Origin: Firmicutes bacterium UBA995
Lineage (GTDB): Bacteria > Bacillota > Sulfobacillia > UBA995
Direction of reading: 5' to 3'
Length of the DNA stretch: 11,776 nt
Assembly: GCA_002291985.1 (NCBI GenBank)
Contig: DBBB01000100.1
Coordinates: forward strand, 1 to 11,776
Part shown: positions 6,768 to 11,776 of the stretch, one piece after another
Layout of the letters: each line of letters starts with the position of its first letter
Numbering within the stretch: the stretch's first letter is position 1
Notes under the pieces: model-generated
Seen by the model: only the letters and a program-made list of their open reading frames with translations
Database searches by the model: none
What the model was told of the DNA's origin: nothing
Made by a program: the position numbers and the translations under genes

Positions 6768-6968
6768 AGATCCTCGCTCAAGGGAATGGCGGCGTGCCGG
6801 GAAGCTGTCGGTCGGGAAGGAACAGGGCCGCAGGAGGATGAACTTCGGGGTCGGACGTCAGACATTACCCGGCTGGGGGGTAGGGGCGCCTTGAAGGAGG
6901 ACGTACTTCCGGCAGGCGGTAAGGGAGGGTGCGAGGGCGTGGGGTTGCCCGGGAGCAGCCGGCTGTTC
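6768..6968. other. about 200 bases with no recognisable gene
   Basis: I see no protein family in any frame and no convincing promoter. The stretch is rich in purine runs resembling ribosome sites (AGGAGG next to ATG 6838 with no spacer, AAGGAGG at 6894-6900, GGGAGG at 6923-6928, GGGAG at 6951-6955). Only the last two could serve a real start, of the CoA-transferase alpha gene. An 18-codon frame from ATG 6838 has unsuitable spacing and no known features. It is probably decayed sequence plus the leader of the following operon. Confidence 0.45.
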
Positions 6969-7931
6969 ATGCCGCCGGATGTGAATGCCGCCCGGGAGTT
7001 TTTCCGCAGCAAGTCTCGGCGGATGACAGGCAAGCTGACCACCGCCCGCGAGGCGGTGGCGCGTATGGTGCACGACGGAGACTACCTGGCGGTGGGAGGG
7101 TTCGGCACAAACCGGATCCCCACCGCCTTGCTGCACGAAGTGGTCCGCCAGGGAAGAAAACGCCTTGGCCTCTCCGGCCACACCGCGACTCACGACTGCC
7201 AGATTCTCGCGGCCGGAGACTGCTTCGACCGCTGTGACGTGGCCTACGTGGTGGGGTTGGAGGCTCGCGGGCTGTCGCGCAATGCGCGCCGGATCTTCGA
7301 AGAGGGCCGCGTAGCGGTGACCGAGTGGAGCAACGCCGCCCTCGCCTGGCGCTATCGAGCGGCAGCGATGGGAGTGCCTTTCTTGCCGGCCCGGGTGATG
7401 CTCGGTACCGACACCGCCCGGCGCAGCGCAGCCCGGGAGATAACTTGTCCGTTCACCGGCATACGCCTGGTCGCTTTGCCTGCACTGTTCCCCGATGTGG
7501 CCCTCATCCACGTCCACCGCGCCGACGTCTACGGGAATTGCCAGATTGATGGGATCCTGGTCTCGGATTTGGACGTGGCCAGGGCGGCGCGCCGGGTGAT
7601 CGTGAGCGCCGAGCGGATCATCGCCGGCGACGAGATTCGCCGCGAGCCCGCGCGCACGGTGATCCCCTACTTCTGCGTCGATGCGGTGGTGGAGGTACCC
7701 TATGGCGGCTACCCCGGGAACACGGCTTACGAGTATTTCTCGGACGAGGATCACCTGCGGGCCTGGTTGAAAGCGGAGGAGGACCCCGCCGCCTTTGCCG
7801 AGTTCGTACGCTCTTACATCTTCGAGACGCCGGACTTCCCCGCCTATCTTGAACGCTGCGGCGGTCTCCGGCGTCTGCAGGAACTCCGATGGATGGAGCA
7901 CTTTCCCGGTCGAGGGGAGGGTCTTGCGTGA
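6969..7931 (+). CDS. CoA-transferase alpha subunit, GctA-like (family I)
   Basis: 320 residues, similar in size and layout to glutaconate CoA-transferase subunit A. Features: the N-terminal AREAVARMVHDGDYLAVGGFG (about 26-46) with the GGFG loop of family I enzymes; GHTATHD (70-76); VGLEARGLS (95-103); CPFTGIRLVALPALFPDVALIHVHRAD (about 150-176); DGILVSDLDVARAARRVI (about 184-201); and VEVPYGGYPG (241-250). Such enzymes move CoA between acyl groups; the alpha/beta pair forms the active oligomer. The substrate cannot be assigned; relatives include glutaconate, 3-oxoacid and steroid-ring-cleavage (IpdAB) enzymes. ATG 6969 (GGGAG 13 bases upstream) matches the family's start region; GTG 6939 (GGAGG 10 bases upstream) is a real alternative adding 10 residues. 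Its stop overlaps the beta gene start (GTGA), so the two are coupled. Confidence 0.88.
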   Translation: MPPDVNAAREFFRSKSRRMTGKLTTAREAVARMVHDGDYLAVGGFGTNRIPTALLHEVVRQGRKRLGLSGHTATHDCQILAAGDCFDRCDVAYVVGLEARGLSRNARRIFEEGRVAVTEWSNAALAWRYRAAAMGVPFLPARVMLGTDTARRSAAREITCPFTGIRLVALPALFPDVALIHVHRADVYGNCQIDGILVSDLDVARAARRVIVSAERIIAGDEIRREPARTVIPYFCVDAVVEVPYGGYPGNTAYEYFSDEDHLRAWLKAEEDPAAFAEFVRSYIFETPDFPAYLERCGGLRRLQELRWMEHFPGRGEGLA

Positions 7932-8710
7932 CTTCGGAAAGCCGGTCCTACAACGCCATGGAACTCATGATCTGCCTCGCGGCCCGCTACCTCGAGGATG
8001 GCAGCACGGTGGTGGTGGGCACGGGGGCGCCGTGCGCGGCCGCCATGCTGGCGCAACGCACCACTGCCCCCAACTTGATGGTCCTGTTCGAAGCCGGGGG
8101 CATGGGACCGCTGCTGCCCTCGATGCCCATCTCCGTCGGAGATTCCCGCACGTTCTTCAAGGGGCTGGCGGCTGCCACCATGCCGGAGATCATGGAGGCC
8201 TGCCAGCGGGGGATGGTCGACTACACTTTCCTTGGCGGGGCCCAGGTCGACATGTACGGCAACCTCAACTCCACCTGCATCGGCGACTGGGAGAAGCCCC
8301 GTGTGCGCATGCCCGGAAGCGGTGGGGCCAACGACCTGGCCTCCCTGTGCTGGCGGACGATGATGATCGCGCCCCAGGATCCACGACGGTTCGTGGCCAA
8401 GCTTGACTTCATGACCACGCCGGGCTATCTCACCGGGCCGGGAGCCCGGGAAGCCGCCGGCCTGCCGCCGGGAACCGGTCCGTACAAGGTGATCACCCAG
8501 TTGGCGGTGTTCGGCTTCCACCCGGGCACGCTGCGCATGCAGGTAGAGAACATGCACCCGGGGGTGACCCGGGAAATGGTCATGGGCGCCACCGGATTCG
8601 AGCCCGGCTGGTCGCAGGAGGTGACGCAGAGCCGGCCTCCGGAGCCGTCCGAGTTGGAGATCCTGCGGAAAGAGGTCGATCCCTTGCGTTACATCATCGG
8701 CCGTTCCTGA
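7928..8710 (+). CDS. CoA-transferase beta subunit, GctB-like (family I)
   Basis: 260 residues, partner of the preceding alpha subunit. FEAGGMGP (54-61) places a glutamate at position 55, almost the same place as the catalytic glutamate of glutaconate CoA-transferase beta (Glu54). That residue forms the glutamyl-CoA intermediate, so true transferase activity is plausible. Other family marks are FLGGAQVDMYGNLN (about 99-112), MPGSGGANDLAS (about 125-136), and an FGFHPGTLRM segment in the last third. GTG 7928 overlaps the alpha stop and is preceded by GGGGAGG (7914-7920) at 7 bases: a strong site, so the GTG start is well supported. An 83-base gap to cdaA follows. A hydrolase role, as in IpdAB, remains possible. 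Confidence 0.9.
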   Translation: MTSESRSYNAMELMICLAARYLEDGSTVVVGTGAPCAAAMLAQRTTAPNLMVLFEAGGMGPLLPSMPISVGDSRTFFKGLAAATMPEIMEACQRGMVDYTFLGGAQVDMYGNLNSTCIGDWEKPRVRMPGSGGANDLASLCWRTMMIAPQDPRRFVAKLDFMTTPGYLTGPGAREAAGLPPGTGPYKVITQLAVFGFHPGTLRMQVENMHPGVTREMVMGATGFEPGWSQEVTQSRPPEPSELEILRKEVDPLRYIIGRS

Positions 8711-8793
8711 AGGCTCAAGCATACGGCCGGCAGGTTCCCTATTCGTCGTTGTAGAAAGGGTGGCAGGCGCAAGATTACTGCCGCTAGAGTGAG

Positions 8794-9642
8794 GTGGCGG
8801 CGCTGCTGCTATCCATCATTGCCGGCATGGGAGTTCCCGATTTGCTCCTCCCCGTGATCGACGTGGCCCTGGTGGCCTTCGTCCTGTACCGGTTGTTATT
8901 GCTCATCCGGGGGACTCGGGCCGTATCGCTGGTGCGAGGCGTATTGTTGCTGGTCGTGGCCACGCCTGTCAGCGGCTGGCTGCGCCTGTACACCGTTCAC
9001 TGGCTCCTGGAGCAGTTCCAGCTCTGGCTGATCTTCGCCCTGCTGGTGGTGTTCCAGCCGGAACTCCGGCGTATCCTGGAGCAACTGGGCAGGGGCAAAC
9101 TCCTCGCCGCGCCCCCTTCCCCCCTTGGTGAATCGGAACTCATGGACCTGATCGGCCAGGTCGTCCGGGCGGCCGACAGCCTCAGCCGGAACAAGACCGG
9201 CGCCATCATCGTGATCGAGCGCGACACCGGTTTGAAGGAGATCATAGAGACCGGCACGCGCATTGAGGGCCTGGTATCAGCCGAGTTCCTCGTCAATCTG
9301 TTCGTGCCGGCCACTCCCCTGCACGACGGGGCGGCCATCATCAGGGGCAACCGGGTGGTGGCGGCGGGTTGTTTCCTGCCGCTGAGCGATGCCGACAATC
9401 TGGCCCGGGATCTCGGCACGCGCCACCGGGCCGCGCTCGGCATCAGTGAGCACTCGGATGCGGTGGCGATAGTCGTATCCGAAGAAACGGGGGACGTATC
9501 GGTGGCTTCCGAGGGCAAACTGATGCGACATCTCGATCTGTCCTCCTTCGAGCAGACGCTGGCCGCCCGGCTGCGGACCGGGCCTGCCGCCGGGTTCCGG
9601 GTGGATCGCCGGTTCTTGCGGCCGGGGGGAAGTGAGCGGTGA
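8794..9642 (+). CDS. cdaA: CdaA, membrane-bound diadenylate cyclase
   Basis: 282 residues, near the family's usual 270-280. It makes c-di-AMP from two ATP, a messenger controlling potassium and osmolyte balance and cell-wall homeostasis in Bacillota. The N-terminal 90 residues form about three membrane helices (LLLPVIDVALVAFVLYRLLLL; LVRGVLLLVVATPVSGWL; LWLIFALLVVF), followed by FQPELRRILEQLGRG. The DisA_N/DAC domain has LHDGAAII (176-183, the DGA catalytic motif) and TRHRAALGISE (209-219, the RHR motif), both intact. Start: GTG 8794 gives an N-terminus of near-normal length but has only a weak ribosome site; ATG 8827 would shorten it by 11 residues. cdaR overlaps its stop (GTGA), and glmM follows, the standard order in Bacillota. 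Confidence 0.96.
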   Translation: MAALLLSIIAGMGVPDLLLPVIDVALVAFVLYRLLLLIRGTRAVSLVRGVLLLVVATPVSGWLRLYTVHWLLEQFQLWLIFALLVVFQPELRRILEQLGRGKLLAAPPSPLGESELMDLIGQVVRAADSLSRNKTGAIIVIERDTGLKEIIETGTRIEGLVSAEFLVNLFVPATPLHDGAAIIRGNRVVAAGCFLPLSDADNLARDLGTRHRAALGISEHSDAVAIVVSEETGDVSVASEGKLMRHLDLSSFEQTLAARLRTGPAAGFRVDRRFLRPGGSER

Positions 9643-10136
9643 CCCCCCCTCGCATCAGCTGGGCGTTCGGCCGCTGGTTGGAGAGCAATGCCGGCCTGAA
9701 GGCGGTGGCGCTGGTCAGTGCTTTCCTGTTGTGGCTTCAAGCGGTGGGTTACAGGGATCCCGTGCAGGAGCGCACCTATACCGGTCTGCCCATTCGCTTC
9801 ATCGCGCTCGAGGCTGGACTCAAGGTGGTCACGGGCCGGCCGGCCGCCGTGGACCTCGTGGCGCGTGGCCGGGCCAGCGTCTTGCGAGCCACCGCGGCCG
9901 AGGACTTCGACGTGCGGGTGGACCTGTCAGGGGTAGGACCGGGGTCAGCCGCCCATCCCATCCGGGTCAGCCATCCTCGGGGCATCGAGATCACGTGGAT
10001 GTCGGCCTATACCGCCGACCTGCAACTCGAACCCACGGTCGAGAAGCAGGTACCCGTGCGGGTGGCAGTCCGCGGGGCGCCGGCCCCGGAGGTATTCGAG
10101 GCGTTGGCCGAGGTCAGCGCCGCAGGATTTGACTGA
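9639..10136 (+). CDS. cdaR: CdaR, short YbbR-domain regulator of CdaA
   Basis: 165 residues. Residues about 18-36 form a single membrane helix (LKAVALVSAFLLWLQAVGY). About 45-125 is one YbbR domain (TYTGLPIRFIAL ... VDLVARGRASVL ... VRVDLSGV ... IRVSHPRGIEI). At about 128 the linker LEPTVEKQVPVRV, typical of the start of the next YbbR repeat, begins, but the protein stops about 35 residues later. Bacillus CdaR is about 480 residues with four YbbR domains; this one keeps one and part of a second. CdaR sits in the membrane with its YbbR domains outside and modulates CdaA. GTG 9639 overlaps the cdaA stop and has a GGGGGGAAG site. Family identity is firm; whether the short form is functional or truncated is open. 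Confidence 0.85.
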   Translation: MTPPRISWAFGRWLESNAGLKAVALVSAFLLWLQAVGYRDPVQERTYTGLPIRFIALEAGLKVVTGRPAAVDLVARGRASVLRATAAEDFDVRVDLSGVGPGSAAHPIRVSHPRGIEITWMSAYTADLQLEPTVEKQVPVRVAVRGAPAPEVFEALAEVSAAGFD

Positions 10137-10170
10137 AGCCTGGACATTGCATATCCTGATTTTGTAGCAG

Positions 10171-10176
10171 GGGAGG
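10171..10176 (+). promoter_or_regulatory. ribosome binding site of glmM
   Basis: GGGAGG (extended AGGGGAGG, 10169-10176), 7 bases before ATG 10184. This spacing favours ATG 10184 over the adjacent in-frame TTG 10181, which adds one codon. Confidence 0.75.
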
Positions 10177-10183
10177 CCGGTTG

Positions 10184-11536
10184 ATGGCGAGCCTGTTCGG
10201 AACGGACGGGGTAAGGGGGGTGGCCAACCGCGACTTGACCCCGGAACTCGTGTACCGCCTCGGGCGTGCGGCCGCCTTCAGGCTGGCTTCCGGCACCGGC
10301 CGACCGCAGATCCTGGTAGGACGCGATACCCGCATATCCGGCGACTTGCTGGAGGCGGCGCTGGTGAGCGGCATCCTCTCCGCGGGGGCCGATGTCATGG
10401 CCGTCGGGGTCGTATCCACACCGGGCATCGCCTTCCTGACCCGCGACCTGGGGGCGGACGGAGGAGTGGTGATCTCGGCATCACACAACCCCGTGGAAGA
10501 TAATGGCCTCAAGCTCTTCTCCCGCAGCGGCCACAAACTGACCGTGGAGGCGGAAGAGGCCATTGCCGATCTGGCACTCGGAGAAGGAGATGATCTCCCG
10601 AGACCCACCGGGGCGGCAGTTGGCCGGCTGCACGCGGCGCCCGGGCTGGCCGATCGCTACCTGGACTACCTGGCGCGCTCGGCCACGGTCCGCTTGGAGG
10701 GGATGCGCATTGTCGTGGACGCGGGGAACGGGGCCACGTACCGGCTGGCGCCCGCGCTCCTTGAACGCCTGGGGGCACGCGTGACCCTGCTCAATGCCAG
10801 TCCCGACGGACTGAACATCAACGTGGGTTGCGGGTCCACCCACCCGGCCGGACTGATGAAGGCCGTCAGTGAGACCGGGGCGGACGCCGGCATCGCCTAC
10901 GACGGCGACGGCGACCGGGCGATCGCTGCCGACGAGACCGGGCGGGCGGTGGATGGCGACCAGATCCTCGCCGCCTGCGGGCTGCATCTCCTGGACCAGG
11001 ATCGGTTGCCCGGCCGGACGGTCGTGGGCACGGTGATGACCAACCTGGGACTCGAACTGGCTTTCCGTGCCGCGGGCGGCCGGGTAATCCGCACGCCGGT
11101 GGGCGATCGCCATATCCTGGAGGCGTTGATGAGAGAGGGGCTGATCCTGGGAGGTGAGCAGTCGGGACACATCATCTTCCTGGACGCGGCTACCACCGGC
11201 GACGGTCTGCTCACTACCTTGAGGTTGCTGGCGGTGATGGTCGAGTCCGGATGGCCGTTGTCTCGGCTGGCATCGCGCATGGTGAAATACCCGCAAGCCC
11301 TGGCAAACGTGCCCGCCCGGCCGGCGGTCTCGCTGGAAAGCCATCCGGGGCTGACCGGGCTGGTGCGAGCGGCGCAGAGCCGCCTGGGGCAGTACGGCCG
11401 GGTAGTGCTCCGGCCTTCGGGTACCGAGCCGGTAGTCCGGGTGATGGCGGAAGGAGAAGACTCGGAACTGGTCGAAACGATAACAAGGGAGATCGCGGCA
11501 TACATCGCCCGGGAGTTCGGGAATGCCGGGCGCTGA
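10184..11536 (+). CDS. glmM: GlmM, phosphoglucosamine mutase
   Basis: 450 residues, the normal length. It converts glucosamine-6-phosphate to glucosamine-1-phosphate in the cytoplasm, on the path to UDP-GlcNAc and peptidoglycan. Visible motifs: FGTDGVRG at the N-terminus (5-12); the phosphoserine loop ISASHNP, with catalytic Ser at about residue 100; the metal-binding loop DGDGDR (240-245); the sugar-binding GGEQSGHI; and the C-terminal phosphate-binding RPSGTEPVVRVM. All are intact. The start is set by the ribosome site before ATG 10184. It lies 47 bases after cdaR. In Bacillota CdaA, CdaR and GlmM form a complex in which GlmM can restrain CdaA, so the cluster links c-di-AMP to wall precursor supply. 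A glmS ribozyme follows, so the next gene is probably the enzyme that makes GlmM's substrate. Confidence 0.97.
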   Translation: MASLFGTDGVRGVANRDLTPELVYRLGRAAAFRLASGTGRPQILVGRDTRISGDLLEAALVSGILSAGADVMAVGVVSTPGIAFLTRDLGADGGVVISASHNPVEDNGLKLFSRSGHKLTVEAEEAIADLALGEGDDLPRPTGAAVGRLHAAPGLADRYLDYLARSATVRLEGMRIVVDAGNGATYRLAPALLERLGARVTLLNASPDGLNINVGCGSTHPAGLMKAVSETGADAGIAYDGDGDRAIAADETGRAVDGDQILAACGLHLLDQDRLPGRTVVGTVMTNLGLELAFRAAGGRVIRTPVGDRHILEALMREGLILGGEQSGHIIFLDAATTGDGLLTTLRLLAVMVESGWPLSRLASRMVKYPQALANVPARPAVSLESHPGLTGLVRAAQSRLGQYGRVVLRPSGTEPVVRVMAEGEDSELVETITREIAAYIAREFGNAGR

Positions 11537-11621
11537 GAAAGGGGGTGATGTCCAGGTCTACCGGCAAGATCGCGGGTGGGAAGGGTCGCGGCTTGGTGCG
11601 TCGGCAGTACGGACAATCAAT

Positions 11622-11755
11622 ATCTGGCGCCAGGACTCCCCGCAGGGGAGTTGACGAGGACCGGGATCTCGAATTATCGGCGGGTGACCGGCGGTTGCCC
11701 ATGACCGTCAGAGGGCTCAGCAAAACCCCAGGTGACTGAGGGTACAAGGGGGCCC
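11622..11755 (+). ncRNA. glmS ribozyme (glucosamine-6-phosphate-activated self-cleaving riboswitch)
   Basis: Recognised from conserved core elements in order: GCGCCAGGACT at the cleavage site (11627-11637); a compact P1 hairpin (ACTCCCC, 11635-11641, with GGGGAGT, 11645-11651, loop GCA); AGTTGACGAGGA (11649-11660); TCGAATTATCGGCGGGTG (11669-11686), the core that holds the ligand; the hairpin CGGT...ACCG (11692-11707); a P3 pairing GGGC (11713-11716) with GCCC (11752-11755); and a P4 hairpin CCCCAG-GTGA-CTG(A)GGG with a GNRA-like loop (11726-11742). Order and spacing match known examples such as that of Thermoanaerobacter. Cleavage is expected between 11626 and 11627; the base before the cut is G. 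In known systems glucosamine-6-phosphate is the cofactor, cleavage leaves a 5'-OH end, and RNase J1 then degrades the glmS message. It lies directly after glmM, before the presumed glmS start. Confidence 0.95.
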
Positions 11756-11760
11756 GGGTG

Positions 11761-11776
11761 GGAGACGCAGCCCATG
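11761..11776 (+). promoter_or_regulatory. glmS: ribosome binding site and presumed start codon of glmS
   Basis: GGAG at 11761-11764 lies 9 bases before ATG 11774-11776, the last three bases of the window. Following a glmS ribozyme, this is most likely the start of glmS (glutamine-fructose-6-phosphate aminotransferase). No coding sequence is visible, so the identity rests on context only. Confidence 0.55.

Noticed and set aside
6858..7901. Long minus-strand open frame opposite the CoA-transferase alpha gene
   Set aside because: Antisense shadow; the plus strand carries clear CoA-transferase motifs.
8698..8729. Inverted repeat CGGCCGT/ACGGCCG around the stop of the CoA-transferase beta gene
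   Set aside because: Seven pairs with an 18-base loop and no good T-tract; expected now and then at this GC content. A terminator here is possible but not supported.
8749..8778. Possible promoter for cdaA (TTGTAG, 17 bases, AGATTA)
   Set aside because: The -10 match is poor, and gene spacing does not demand a separate promoter.
11537..11739. Open frame of about 65 codons after glmM, ending at 11739
   Set aside because: It runs straight through the conserved glmS ribozyme core, which explains the sequence better, and it has no recognisable protein features.

Overview
The window looks like part of a chromosome from a GC-rich member of the Bacillota (Firmicutes). This rests on three things seen here: the order cdaA, cdaR, glmM followed by a glmS-type ribozyme; a BshC homologue (bacillithiol pathway); and a YhaM-type exoribonuclease. 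All are Bacillota hallmarks. Base composition is high in GC throughout. Every gene I can support lies on the + strand, with short gaps or start/stop overlaps, so most of the window is probably a few co-directional operons. The species cannot be named from this sequence.

Layout. (1) 1-688: the last 35 codons of a DNA polymerase IV gene (dinB), then an XRE/cupin regulator; a 12-codon reading frame links them by two ATGA overlaps. (2) 738-3950: a YhaM-like HD-domain 3'-5' exoribonuclease, a small unknown membrane protein, a Clp1/Grc3-family 5'-OH polynucleotide kinase and a sirtuin deacylase. (3) 3978-6622: bshC and an orphan DNA methyltransferase. (4) 6583-6968: a scar region holding a frameshifted fragment of a short-chain fatty acid transporter (AtoE family), a strong inverted repeat at the point where that homology stops, and about 200 bases without a recognisable gene. 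(5) 6969-8710: two overlapping genes for the alpha and beta subunits of a GctAB-type CoA-transferase. (6) 8794-11536: cdaA, an unusually short cdaR, and glmM. (7) 11622-11776: a glmS ribozyme, then a ribosome binding site and an ATG as the last three bases, almost certainly the start of glmS.

How the parts work together. CdaA makes c-di-AMP, CdaR is its membrane partner, and GlmM makes glucosamine-1-phosphate from the product of GlmS. The ribozyme should let glucosamine-6-phosphate shut off glmS, so this end of the window is a cell-wall-precursor and c-di-AMP control unit. The YhaM and Clp1-like genes both act on nucleic-acid ends and may form an RNA end-processing set. The AtoE fragment next to the CoA-transferase genes suggests that a fatty-acid/acyl-CoA locus was broken here and that the methyltransferase end now reads through its remains.

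The most notable observations are the glmS ribozyme with G at the -1 position, the AtoE remnant fused into the methyltransferase 3' end, the bacterial Clp1-family kinase in an RNA-related cluster, and the short CdaR.
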